Source: a bacterium (GTDB lineage Bacteria; Planctomycetota; UBA1135; UBA2386). Taken from it: DNA of 64,000 bases. A program made the position numbers and the translations under genes. The notes beneath the pieces were generated by a model. The model made no database searches. It had not been told where the DNA came from and saw only the letters and a list, made by a program, of their open reading frames with translations. Location: assembly GCA_024743115.1 (NCBI GenBank), contig JANSXC010000014.1, forward strand, positions 1-64,000. The letters are read 5' to 3'. Positions within the stretch are counted from its first letter, which is position 1. The number at the start of each line of letters is the position of its first letter. This document shows, one piece after another, positions 11,104 to 19,926 of this stretch.

Positions 11104-12504
11104 TCAGTTGCCGAACGTCGCGCGGCTCGGGCGGCTGACACCACCGAGGCCGTTGGGCGTGTTCGGATCCGGCACGTAGGCCTGCACGTAGTAGTTGAGG
11201 TTCACGAGCGCCGTGTTGTTCGGCACGTTGAAGCCGAAGGTGAAGTCGCCGTTGCCGTCCTTGCCGATGACGAGCACCCCGTCGTCGCGGACTTCGAGGA
11301 AGCAACCCGTGAGGCCGAAGCCCGACAGGTCGAATGGCAGCGCGCCGACGTTCGCAAGCGTCGACGAGAAACCGTTGACGATCAGCGTGACCTGCGTCGG
11401 TCCGAGATCCGGCACGTCGATCACCTGCATGTCGAGCGACTGGCCGATGGTCGGCGGCGCGGCTGCGGTGATCGTCGCGGTGCCGGCCGAGTGTGGGCAA
11501 CCCATGCCGAACGGGCCGAACACGCCGTTCGTGATGCCGGTGTAGTCGTACTGGTCGTCGCTGAACACCGTGCCGACGCCGCCGAACGTCCTGAAGACGC
11601 CGCGCTGCGAGTCGTAGCACGCGTACTGCTCGGTCGAGTTGGTCGAGCCCGGGCTGACGGCGATCGCATCCCAGGCGGCGCCGGAATACTCGAAGGTGTC
11701 GGTCTTGAACGCCCCGTCCCAGCCGCCGTAGAGCACGATGCGCTGACGCTGGGTGTCGTAGACGGCCGCGGAGCGATAGCGCGGGGATGGGCTCGTGACC
11801 GGCGTCACCTCGCGCCAGTCGATGCCGTTGTACTCCCAGGTGTCGCCGAGGAGCATGTTGGTGCCGGCGTCGAGGCCGCCGAACAGCACGGTCGTGCCGA
11901 CCGCGCGGTCGTAGACCATGACCATGTCCTCACGCGGGGGCGGCTGCGTCGCGGGCATCGCCTCGGTCCACGTGATGCCGTTGAACTCCCAGGTGTCGTT
12001 GGTGTCACCGAGGGCCACGCGGCCACCGAAGAGGACGACGAGGTCGCGCGCCGAGTCGTAGACCATGCCGTAGCCGAAGCGCGGCGGCGGCGAGGTCGGC
12101 GGCGTCAGCGGTGCCCAGGCGTCATTCACGAACTCCCACGTGTCGTTCGCGAGGCCGCTGATCGTCGGCGAGCGGCCGCCGAACGTGATCAGGCGGTTGC
12201 CCGCGAGATCGGCGACCATGCGGTGACCCCAGCGGGCGGGGCCGGTGGCGGTTAGCTCGATCCAGTTGTTGTTGCCCTGCGCCTTCGAGGCGTCGTCGAA
12301 GACCCAGGTCTCGTTGAGGATCTGGCCCGGTGAAGCGATCGTGCCGCCGTTCATCACGGCGCGGTCGCCAACGGGGTCGTAGGCCATCGCGCCGGCGCGA
12401 CGGGGGCTCGGCTTGCCGAAGAACGGGTTGACTTCACCCCAGTTCTGCGCGAGCAGAGCCGGAGCCGTGAGCAGGGCAGCGAGGACGATGTATGGGGTTC
12501 GCAT
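11104..12504 (-). CDS. Secreted Kelch-repeat beta-propeller protein with planctomycete C-terminal module
   Basis: Exported protein of 466 residues with a signal peptide (residues 1-19, cleavage after LLAQ). Residues about 30-330 hold six to seven Kelch-like repeats with the recurring pattern SPR...MAYD...V..GG...DTWE(Y/F)NG, which predicts a beta-propeller. The C-terminal 140 residues are a separate beta-rich module starting FGMGCPHSAG and containing a conserved Cys (GCFLEV). That module resembles the ends of other secreted proteins in this window (23.8, 17.6 and 26.5 kb), so it may guide secretion or surface attachment. No catalytic motif is seen. It is monocistronic: a hairpin follows it and a divergent MoaD-MoaE gene lies upstream. 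Ligand and role are unknown. Confidence 0.82.
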   Translation of the reverse strand: MRTPYIVLAALLTAPALLAQNWGEVNPFFGKPSPRRAGAMAYDPVGDRAVMNGGTIASPGQILNETWVFDDASKAQGNNNWIELTATGPARWGHRMVADLAGNRLITFGGRSPTISGLANDTWEFVNDAWAPLTPPTSPPPRFGYGMVYDSARDLVVLFGGRVALGDTNDTWEFNGITWTEAMPATQPPPREDMVMVYDRAVGTTVLFGGLDAGTNMLLGDTWEYNGIDWREVTPVTSPSPRYRSAAVYDTQRQRIVLYGGWDGAFKTDTFEYSGAAWDAIAVSPGSTNSTEQYACYDSQRGVFRTFGGVGTVFSDDQYDYTGITNGVFGPFGMGCPHSAGTATITAAAPPTIGQSLDMQVIDVPDLGPTQVTLIVNGFSSTLANVGALPFDLSGFGLTGCFLEVRDDGVLVIGKDGNGDFTFGFNVPNNTALVNLNYYVQAYVPDPNTPNGLGGVSRPSRATFGN

Positions 12505-12618
12505 AGGTGTAAATCGGGACGGATCGGGTCAGGCGCGGAAACCCGGGTCCTTGTCGGGGCCTTCTGAAGACTACAACGAGGCTGGTGCACCGGGCCAGTC
12601 GTGCCCCAGAATAGTCCC

Positions 12619-13344
12619 ATGGACCAAACGAGGTTACGGGTAACCGTGCGCTGTTTTGCCGGCGTGCGTGAGGCCCTTGGCACCGATCATCTGGCGCTCG
12701 ACGTCGCCGAGGGTACGACGCTGGCGCAGCTGCTGTCCCAGCTCGCAGAACGCGCCGACGCCCTGCGCCGGCTGCCGGTCGCGTTCGCCGTGAATCGCGG
12801 CTATGCCCAGGAGGACACGGTGCTGCAGGATGGCGACGAGGTCGCGTTCATCCCGCCGATCAGTGGTGGTAGTGATGCGGCCGAGGGGGCGGGAGCCGGC
12901 GCGCAGGCCCTCTATCGCTTCGATCTCACCGACGAGGTCATCGATCCCCGTCGCTTCGAACAGGAGTGTCGCACGGACGCCGATGGCGCACTGGTCACGT
13001 TCGCTGGTGTGACGCGCAACCACAACGAGGGCGCCGCGGTGAAACTGCTGCGCTACGAGGCCTATCCCGAGATGGCGCAGAAGGTGATGTGCGGCCTGTT
13101 CGAGGAGGCGATCAAGCGCTTCCCGATCACGCGCGCCCGGGTCGTGCATCGCCTCGGTGACGTCCCGATCGGCGAGGCCTCGGTCGTGGTCGTCGTGGCG
13201 TCCGCGCACCGCGGGCCCGCGTTCGAGGCCTGCCGTTTCCTCATGGACCGGCTGAAGAACGAGGTCCCGATCTTCAAACAGGAACTGCTCGCCGACGACG
13301 GCGGGGAGCGCTGGGTCGGTGAGTTGCCGCAGCAGGGGGGGTAG
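12619..13344 (+). CDS. moaDE: MoaD-MoaE fusion, molybdopterin synthase
   Basis: Both subunits of molybdopterin synthase in one 241-residue chain; the enzyme puts two sulfurs into cyclic pyranopterin monophosphate during molybdenum cofactor synthesis. Residues 1-84 are MoaD, a ubiquitin-like fold ending PPISGG. Residues about 95-235 are MoaE, with FAGVTRNHNEG, HRLGDVPIGEASV and the active-site lysines in LKNEVPIFKQE. ATG at 12619 is preferred to a GTG 18 nt upstream. MoaD normally needs a free C-terminal Gly-Gly for thiocarboxylation, yet here Gly83-Gly84 is internal, so proteolytic cleavage is presumably needed, as reported for mycobacterial MoaX. No other molybdenum-cofactor gene is in the window. 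Confidence 0.93.
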   Translation: MDQTRLRVTVRCFAGVREALGTDHLALDVAEGTTLAQLLSQLAERADALRRLPVAFAVNRGYAQEDTVLQDGDEVAFIPPISGGSDAAEGAGAGAQALYRFDLTDEVIDPRRFEQECRTDADGALVTFAGVTRNHNEGAAVKLLRYEAYPEMAQKVMCGLFEEAIKRFPITRARVVHRLGDVPIGEASVVVVVASAHRGPAFEACRFLMDRLKNEVPIFKQELLADDGGERWVGELPQQGG

Positions 13345-13460
13345 CCCGCCCCCGTCCTTGCCAACCATTCGAGCGGCCGCACTGCGTGCGGTGGCCGAAA
13401 AACCTCGTTCCGATCTGACACTCGTCCGTCTCACGGTGTCCTTCGGCCCACCCGTTTGCC

Positions 13461-16022
13461 ATGGCAGCCAAGTCGACCAACTCTCTCGCCGTCGTGACGA
13501 TACTCGTCGCGCTCGTTGCAGCGGCCGGTTGGTGGATTTGCCGTGCCGGCGGTGACGTCGCGGCGCCGTCGCCGGTTGCCGATGGGCGCGCGTCAGTCCG
13601 CGGTTCCTCGGCACCTGTCGGGCCGGAAGGTGGGGGGGCATCGCCCAGTTTCCGCGAACGCGTCGAACAACGGGCGCAGGTGGCGGAAGCGGCCGCCGAT
13701 GATCCGCGCCACCTGACGATTCGAGTGATCGACGAGTCCGAGCAACCCGTTCCCGGGGCCGAGGTGGGTTGGTACGTCGCTCGCGATGGTGAGGACTACC
13801 GTCGCGACCCGACCGAACGCGAGAGCCTCGCCTTCGCCGGCGAGACGGAGCGTAGCGACGAGCGCGGTCACGTTCGGATCCCGGTCACCGACGTGATGAG
13901 CTGGACGGTGTATGGCCGCGACGACGGACGATTCGGCGTTCGCTTCGTACCGTTGAAGGCGGTCGGGCAGGTTCACGACCTGAGACTCCGACCGGACGTC
14001 ACGATTCGTGCAAGAGTGACGGATCCATCGGGGCGGCCGGCGCCGGGAGTGCGGGTCGTATTGCTCGACGAGGCGGGCGTGGAGAAGAACTCGGGTCTGG
14101 CCTTTCGCGAGACGGCCGAGCCCGATGGCATCGCTACGTTTCACCATGCGCAGCAGGTGGTGCGGCCGGACTGGGGCTCGGATTGCGCCGTGATGATCGG
14201 CAGTCCGATCGGGCGGCCGGTGTTCGCGCCCGTGAACCTCGAAGCGGTTGCTGCCGAGCCGTACGAGTTGCAGTTGCCGGGTACCGGTTCGATCCACATC
14301 GAGCTCGTCGATCGTGATGGCCAGGCCGTTCGTGATCTGACGGAACGCGTCTACGCCCGGCTGTTCGAGCTGCAGCCCGATTCGGAGGTGCGGTTCCGGT
14401 CAGGATTCGATGGGGCGCGCTTGGACCTGGCGCACGTCGGTTTGGGGCTGCGCTTTCGGCTCGAGTTGTCGTCGCCGGACGTTCGCGGGGTTCTCGAGTT
14501 CGATGGGCCGAAGCAGTGGGGGGAGCGGGTCGAGCATCGGTTGCCCGTCTCGCGCAACCCGACGCTCAGCGGACGGCTCGTCGACGTCCAGGGTGTGCCT
14601 CAGAAGGGCTACTGGCACGCGACCCATGTCCAGACGAGCCGCGGGTACCACAACCAGTACTTCGAGACCGGGTCCGATGGGCGATTCCATACGGCGATCC
14701 CGGAGCTGCACGGCGGTCTCGAGAAGTCGGAACGTGGCGTGATATTCAAGCGCACGATCACGGATCGCACGCAGCAGGCGTTCCTCGAGTTCGCGCGGCT
14801 CGGTCTGCACGACGGCCGCAACGAGCTCGGTGACGTCGTCTTGCGCGCCGCCCCGGTCCTCGTTGCGGGTCGCATTGTCGACGATACCGGCGATCCGGTT
14901 GCCGGGGCGCGCGTGCGGGTGCTGCAAGGTGACCCGGCGGGGGAGGTCTGGACCCTCGGTGGTCTCCCCGACTCGGATGATCTCAGCGGTGAGGACGGTG
15001 GGTTCGTGATCCGGGCACATCACATCGGGAACGGCCTGCTGCTGCGTGCGGATCAGAGTGGCAATACCGGATCGATGATGCCGGTCATCGCGGGTAGCGA
15101 AGGCGTCGAGTACGTGCTGCCTCGGGTGGGCAGCGCCAGCATGCGGGTTACGTTCGAAGCGGGCCTGACGCCCGCGGACCTGCTGTTCTGTCACGTCGAC
15201 ACGGCCAGGCGCACGAGCGAGAGTGTCGTGAGCTACTTCGTGATGAAGGACGACGTGGCGCACTGGCGGGCGCTGAAGTCAGGTCGATACGACTTTCTGA
15301 TTCGAATGATCGGCAGTCCATCGCCGCTCGTCGCAATACGTGATGTCGAGATCGCCAACGGCAAGAACGTCGAGCTGCCGGCACAGCGCCTCGGCGCCGA
15401 GCTACACTCTTTGATCGTGCGGGTCGTCGACGACGAAGGTCGACCGGTCGAGCGCGCGAGCCTCGTAGTCGATCCGGCAGCTCTGGGCGACCGGCCACGC
15501 GCGGCGCTGCCGACCGAACTCGGTGAGCGTCGAATCCGGGTGGTCCGGTTACCGGTCGACCTGCAGGTGCTGGCTCCGGGGTTTCGCGTGCGGACCGTGC
15601 GCGGCGTCGGCCAGGACGTAACGGTGAGGATGCAGCGCGGGCTGCTCGTCGACCTCCGCGTGAAGCTGCCCGTCGGCTTCCCCGCAGCTGATCAACAACT
15701 GCAGCCAATCCTTCGGCGCTACGACCGGGCCGATCCGAATCCCGAGCCCTGGGGCAACGGGCACCGGCTCTACCTGCGTGGCGAAGCTCGGTTGTGGTAT
15801 CCCGAGCATCATTCGTGGTTGTGGAGCCCGAACCTGCGGTTGGACCGCGACGGTCGTGCGGCGTTCCGGGTGCCGGCGCCGGGCGAATACGAGCTCGGGT
15901 GGGAGCTGCGCGGCGAGGGCCGGCGCGACCTGTCGGATCGGACGAAGCGGATCATCGCGGTGTCCGAGGCCGACGGCCCGACTCGCGTCGAGCTCGAGTT
16001 GTCTGCTGCTGACGTGCGCTGA
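13461..16022 (+). CDS. Large membrane-anchored protein with carboxypeptidase-regulatory-like domains
   Basis: Uncharacterised 853-residue protein. An N-terminal transmembrane segment (about residues 9-28) anchors it, and the rest is predicted outside the cytoplasm. Several CarboxypepD_reg-like beta-sandwich units are visible by the pattern V.D..G.PV.GA.V: about 75-170 (VIDESEQPVPGAEVGW), 180-250 (VTDPSGRPAPGVRVVLLDE), 430-500 (IVDDTGDPVAGARVRVLQ) and 630-690 (VVDDEGRPVERASLVVD). No peptidase or glycosidase domain is attached. Planctomycetes carry many such proteins, often beside ECF sigma factors, but none is adjacent here. It is convergent with the M43 protease gene. Function is unknown; adhesion or polymer binding is a guess. 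Confidence 0.75.
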   Translation: MAAKSTNSLAVVTILVALVAAAGWWICRAGGDVAAPSPVADGRASVRGSSAPVGPEGGGASPSFRERVEQRAQVAEAAADDPRHLTIRVIDESEQPVPGAEVGWYVARDGEDYRRDPTERESLAFAGETERSDERGHVRIPVTDVMSWTVYGRDDGRFGVRFVPLKAVGQVHDLRLRPDVTIRARVTDPSGRPAPGVRVVLLDEAGVEKNSGLAFRETAEPDGIATFHHAQQVVRPDWGSDCAVMIGSPIGRPVFAPVNLEAVAAEPYELQLPGTGSIHIELVDRDGQAVRDLTERVYARLFELQPDSEVRFRSGFDGARLDLAHVGLGLRFRLELSSPDVRGVLEFDGPKQWGERVEHRLPVSRNPTLSGRLVDVQGVPQKGYWHATHVQTSRGYHNQYFETGSDGRFHTAIPELHGGLEKSERGVIFKRTITDRTQQAFLEFARLGLHDGRNELGDVVLRAAPVLVAGRIVDDTGDPVAGARVRVLQGDPAGEVWTLGGLPDSDDLSGEDGGFVIRAHHIGNGLLLRADQSGNTGSMMPVIAGSEGVEYVLPRVGSASMRVTFEAGLTPADLLFCHVDTARRTSESVVSYFVMKDDVAHWRALKSGRYDFLIRMIGSPSPLVAIRDVEIANGKNVELPAQRLGAELHSLIVRVVDDEGRPVERASLVVDPAALGDRPRAALPTELGERRIRVVRLPVDLQVLAPGFRVRTVRGVGQDVTVRMQRGLLVDLRVKLPVGFPAADQQLQPILRRYDRADPNPEPWGNGHRLYLRGEARLWYPEHHSWLWSPNLRLDRDGRAAFRVPAPGEYELGWELRGEGRRDLSDRTKRIIAVSEADGPTRVELELSAADVR

Positions 16023-16069
16023 GGGCGACGTCGGCCGGCGCGAGGAGCTGGTCCCGGTGGGCTCGCCGC

Positions 16070-17365
16070 TCAGTTGCCCAAGACCAGATCGACCGCGTTC
16101 GTGAACCCGACGGTCGTGCCGAACAGGACACCCTGCGTCGCGACCGGCAGGCCGGCGATCGACTGGTCGTTCGGCACGTTGAACGTCCAGCCCGCGGCGA
16201 TGGAGCTGACCGTGAACGGGAACGACAGGATCAGCGGCGCGTTGAAGTCGACGAGGATCTCGTAGCCGTTGAACGGCGTGCTGCCCTGGCCGAGGTAGCC
16301 GTAGACTGCGCTCGCGGTGAAGCCGGTGCCCAGCGTGATGACGGTCAGGTTCGCGGTCTGGCCGAGGACGGGCGCGGTCGCGGTGTAGTTGCCGTTGAGG
16401 TTGCCGGTGCCGTTGCGCACGGTCGCGCTCGCGAGCGGGCCGGCGGGTTGTGCGAGTTGCGAGCGGTAGAACCCGAGCGTGCAGCGCATGCGGCGCACCT
16501 GCTCCTGCGTGAAGCCCTGCATGCAGGTGTCGTCGGTGTAGTCCATGTAGTTGCGGATCGGATCGGTGGTACCGCAGCTGCTGATGCCGACCGGGCAGCC
16601 GTAGCGCGGCTGCGACTCGGCGGGGGTGTCGCAGATGCGGTCTCCCGACGTGTAGCAGTTGCCGCCACCGCACCCGCTATTGAACGTGTGGAACAACCCG
16701 AGGTAGTGGCCGACTTCGTGCGTGGCGGTGCGGCCCGTGTTGTAGGGCGGACCGCCGATCGCCGGGCGGCCGAACGACGCGTAGTTGCAGACCACACGAT
16801 CCGCAGTCGTCCCGAGCACGCCGCCGCCCTGCGGCAGGTCGGGCACGTAACCGAGCGCGCCCGTGTTGTTCGTGTAGATGTTGAGGTAGCGCGACGTGTC
16901 CCAGGCGGTCGAACTCCAGTAGTTGCCGCTGTCGTTGAACCACGTGTTGTTGGTGTGGCGCACGATGCCGTTGGTCGGCTGATTCTGGGGATCGGTCGTC
17001 GCGAGAAAGAACTCGATCTTGCTGTCGACGCCGTTGGCTCCCGGGGTCCCGGCCCTGGCGCGGAAGTCCTCGTTGAGCACGTCGATCTGGCTCTGGACCA
17101 GCGCGTTGCTGAGGTTGCCCTGGCCGTTGGTGCGCTGGACGACGTGCACGACGACGGGGATCCGCATCAGGGTCGTCGGCGCGTACTGCGCGCTCGGGTT
17201 GGTGTTGTTGAAGTTGCAGTCCGGACTGTCGATGCCAGCGCCGGTCGGACCGGCGCCGTGGACGACGCCACAACGCAGCAGGGTACGGGTGTCCGGGTGT
17301 TGGGCGAGCAGGGTCGAGGCGAGGGTGGTCGCCGCAACGGCGCCAAAGAGGCGGGAGATGTGCAT
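16070..17365 (-). CDS. Secreted M43 (pappalysin/cytophagalysin-type) zinc metalloprotease
   Basis: Exported metalloprotease of 431 residues. ATG at 17365 gives a signal peptide (residues 1-21, cleavage near LLAQ). The zinc motif HEVGHYLGLFH is at residues 216-226, and the Met-turn NYMDY at 272-276, together the M43 signature. Four cysteines between 234 and 281 probably form disulfides. The C-terminal 130 residues are a beta-rich module ending LVLGN, similar in style to the modules on the Kelch proteins, and may direct secretion. The mature enzyme is expected to digest extracellular proteins. It is convergent with the preceding gene; an imperfect dyad covers both stop codons. Confidence 0.9.
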   Translation of the reverse strand: MHISRLFGAVAATTLASTLLAQHPDTRTLLRCGVVHGAGPTGAGIDSPDCNFNNTNPSAQYAPTTLMRIPVVVHVVQRTNGQGNLSNALVQSQIDVLNEDFRARAGTPGANGVDSKIEFFLATTDPQNQPTNGIVRHTNNTWFNDSGNYWSSTAWDTSRYLNIYTNNTGALGYVPDLPQGGGVLGTTADRVVCNYASFGRPAIGGPPYNTGRTATHEVGHYLGLFHTFNSGCGGGNCYTSGDRICDTPAESQPRYGCPVGISSCGTTDPIRNYMDYTDDTCMQGFTQEQVRRMRCTLGFYRSQLAQPAGPLASATVRNGTGNLNGNYTATAPVLGQTANLTVITLGTGFTASAVYGYLGQGSTPFNGYEILVDFNAPLILSFPFTVSSIAAGWTFNVPNDQSIAGLPVATQGVLFGTTVGFTNAVDLVLGN

Positions 17366-17565
17366 GAAAGGAGAAGCTGTGGGGCAGCTCGGGCAGGCGA
17401 CCCGGGAAAGTGTCCCCCGAAACCCGGCGGTGGGGCAAGGGGGCGTCTTGAAAATGTAACGCACCCGATGCGATGGCGAGTTCGCCCGGGTGGACGTGTG
17501 CTACGTTCGGGGCCCCCCGGGATACACCGATTGGGGAGGCTGGCCGTCACCGCGCGACCGTCGCA

Positions 17566-17933
17566 GGAGTCGGCGCCGGCTGCCCCGGCAGCCTCGGCCC
17601 AACGCGACTCGGTGCTGCGCGACCGGCGCTCGGCCGTGGTCCGGCCGAGGTCGAGCTGAGCGGTGCGCCGGCAAACGAGGTTGCCGCGTTCGGTTGGTCA
17701 CTCCTGCACCAGACGACGCCGCTCGGCGCCGGCTGCGATCTCGAGCTCGGCGCACCGTTCGCAGCCGTGCCCGCAGTCACGACTGCGAACGACTGGCGCG
17801 GACGAGCCTCGCAGTGCCGGCGAGTGCCGCGTTCCGCGGCGTCGTGCTCTACGTTCAGGCTGCGGTGCTCGACCAAGGGGCGCCGCTCGGCTTCGCGCTC
17901 TCGCGCGCGCTGCGGCTCACGCTCGGCGACTGA
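17566..17933 (+). pseudogene. Frameshifted remnant of a secreted-protein C-terminal module
   Basis: Two overlapping frames together spell one module of the kind that ends secreted planctomycete proteins. Frame 1 from 17566 reads VGAGCPGSLGPTRLG and continues through ELSGAPANEV and LGAGCDLELG to GRAS near 17812. After a -1 shift, frame 2 reads LAVPASAAFRGVVLYVQA and ends GFALSRALRLTLGD at the 17931 stop. A single lost base around 17800-17812 explains the break. Upstream there is no N-terminal domain, signal peptide or convincing start, only a short open frame from 17473. It is therefore best read as the decayed 3' end of a secreted-protein gene. A sequencing error could explain the shift but not the missing N-terminus. 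Confidence 0.65.
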
Positions 17934-17981
17934 CGGCCGGCGCTTTGGTCGCCGCGCCCGGGGCCGCTACCATTCGCGCCC

Positions 17982-19760
17982 ATGCCGGACCCCGATGCGC
18001 CCTCTGATTCGCCGAGCTGGATCAAGGCGAACCTCGGCTACCTGGTCGCGGCGCTGGTCGGCTTCCTGGTCTGCATGCCGGCCGTCGCCGGGCTGCCGAT
18101 CTGGGACGATGAGATCGTGCTGGAACGGTTCCTGCCGAGCTTTCGCTCGGTCGGGGACGCGTTCTTCCCGCCGGCCGATGTCGGCGAACTCGGTGAGAAG
18201 TACTACCGGCCGTTCGTCACGTTGTCCTACATGCTCGATGACGCGCTGTTCGGGCGGGATTCGTTCGTCGGGCATCACCTGCAGTCGTTCGGGTATCACG
18301 CATTGGCGTGCTTCTGGCTCGGTCAACTCGTGACCCGATTGCTCCGGGCCGGCGGATCGGGCGGGCTTCTGGCACAGCGGTCTGGCTGGGCGGCCGCTGT
18401 GTTGTTCGCGGTGCACCCGGTGCACGTCGAGTCGGTCGCGCAGATCACCGGTCGGTGTGACCCGATGGCTGCCGCGTTCGCGCTGGCCGCGTTGCTGTTC
18501 GTCCTGCGCGGTCGTGACTTACCGGATCGGTGGTGGCCATGGCTCGCCGCCGGTGCCGCGTTCCTCGCCGGCCTGTTCAGCAAGGAGGTCGCGGGTGTCG
18601 TGCTGTTGCCGGCGGCCGGCATGCTGTGGTTGTTGCGCGCTTCGCGTCAAGCGTGGCTGCGATTCGGTGTCACCTTCGGCGTCACGGCGCTCATCTACTT
18701 CGTGCTGCGGGCCCAGGCGGGGCTCGCGGGCGCCGGCCTGCGCGAGCAGGCGTTCGGCGAGGCCGTGACGGGAGTGCTACGCGCGCTCGCGTTCGACCTG
18801 CAGATGCTGCTGCTGCCGATCGGTCAGGCGGCGTTCGTGCCGTTCGAGACGACGCCCGGCGTGGCGTTCGGAGCGCTCGCGCTGCTGGCTCTGGTCGGGC
18901 TCGGTTGGCTGGCATGGCGGGGTCGCCACGCTCACCCGCTGCACGCCGTGGGCTACTGCTGGTTTCTCGCCACGCTCGCGCCCGTGCTCGCTCTCGTCGT
19001 CGTGCAGGCGTCGGAGCAACTCGTGGCGGAGCGCTTCTTGTACGTGCCGTCCGTGGCGCTGGCGATGTCGGTCGGCTGGGGAGTCGCCGTGCTCGCCGAG
19101 CGTTTCACGGCTCGCGTCGTGTGGCTCGCCTTCCTCGTGGTCGTGACGGCAGCGGGCGCGGCAACCGCGTGGCGCTCCGCGGTGTATTCGGATCCGCTCA
19201 CGTTCTGGCGCGATACGGTGGCGAAGGCTCCCGGTGTTGCGCTGCCGACCTATCAGCTCGGGATGACCTTGCGCAAGCGCGGCGAACTCGAGGAAGCGAT
19301 GCCGCTACTCGTGCAGGCGCTCGAACGCTACGAAGATGCCGAGGGCAGGGGACTCGCTCACAACACGATCGCGACGATCCATCTCGAGCGTCGGGAATGG
19401 GCCGCGGCCGAACGGCACCTGCAACAGGCGGTGAGAGAACGCCCGGGATACGCCGTCGCGTGGTTCAACCTGGCCGGGGTCTACAGCATGCGTGCCGGCC
19501 GCCCGGACCTCGCGGATTCGCGGGCCGCCGTCGACGCCCTCGAGCGCGCCGTTGCACTGCGCCCCGGGTATGACAAGGCCCGGGTGCAGATGGCCCGCCA
19601 GTACTACGGGCTGATGGTTCTCGAGCGGCAGGCGGGGCGCCGAGCCGCCAGTGAAGAGCTGCGGGCGCGTGCGGTCGCGGCGGCCAGGTGGCTGGCGAGT
19701 CGCCCCACCACGAACAAGGCCGGGCAGGATCTGCTGCAGCGACTGGAGCGACTTCGCTGA
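17982..19760 (+). CDS. TMTC-like multi-spanning membrane protein with C-terminal TPR repeats
   Basis: Integral membrane protein of 592 residues. About ten hydrophobic segments occupy residues 18-400, followed by a soluble region (about 415-590) with TPR-like helical pairs. Sequence blocks PIWDDEIVLE (first luminal loop, acidic pair), YYRPFVTLSYMLDD and HPVHVESVAQITGRCDP match the arrangement of TMTC-type GT-C glycosyltransferases, which use an acidic residue in loop 1 and a lipid-linked sugar donor. It probably glycosylates exported proteins or lipids, but donor and acceptor are unknown. It begins 48 nt after the pseudogene remnant and is followed by pepA in the same direction with about 165 bp between. 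Confidence 0.7.
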   Translation: MPDPDAPSDSPSWIKANLGYLVAALVGFLVCMPAVAGLPIWDDEIVLERFLPSFRSVGDAFFPPADVGELGEKYYRPFVTLSYMLDDALFGRDSFVGHHLQSFGYHALACFWLGQLVTRLLRAGGSGGLLAQRSGWAAAVLFAVHPVHVESVAQITGRCDPMAAAFALAALLFVLRGRDLPDRWWPWLAAGAAFLAGLFSKEVAGVVLLPAAGMLWLLRASRQAWLRFGVTFGVTALIYFVLRAQAGLAGAGLREQAFGEAVTGVLRALAFDLQMLLLPIGQAAFVPFETTPGVAFGALALLALVGLGWLAWRGRHAHPLHAVGYCWFLATLAPVLALVVVQASEQLVAERFLYVPSVALAMSVGWGVAVLAERFTARVVWLAFLVVVTAAGAATAWRSAVYSDPLTFWRDTVAKAPGVALPTYQLGMTLRKRGELEEAMPLLVQALERYEDAEGRGLAHNTIATIHLERREWAAAERHLQQAVRERPGYAVAWFNLAGVYSMRAGRPDLADSRAAVDALERAVALRPGYDKARVQMARQYYGLMVLERQAGRRAASEELRARAVAAARWLASRPTTNKAGQDLLQRLERLR

Positions 19761-19926
19761 CGGAGGGCGCCCGCCAACCTTCCGAAGGCCTGCTGCACTT
19801 CGGCTGAACTCGTCGGGGAAATCACCGAGAAGCCTGGCGCTCGGGCACCCGCCGATTGGCGAACGTCCGACCGGGCTGCCGATCGACCGTGGAGTGACGC
19901 GCGACTCGCCGCTACAACGAGGGCCG

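Noticed and set aside
16019..16073. Imperfect dyad spanning the convergent stops of the carboxypeptidase-regulatory-like and M43 genes as a terminator
   Set aside because: The arms are 10 and 11 nt with a bulge and a 34-nt loop; too weak to list as a feature.
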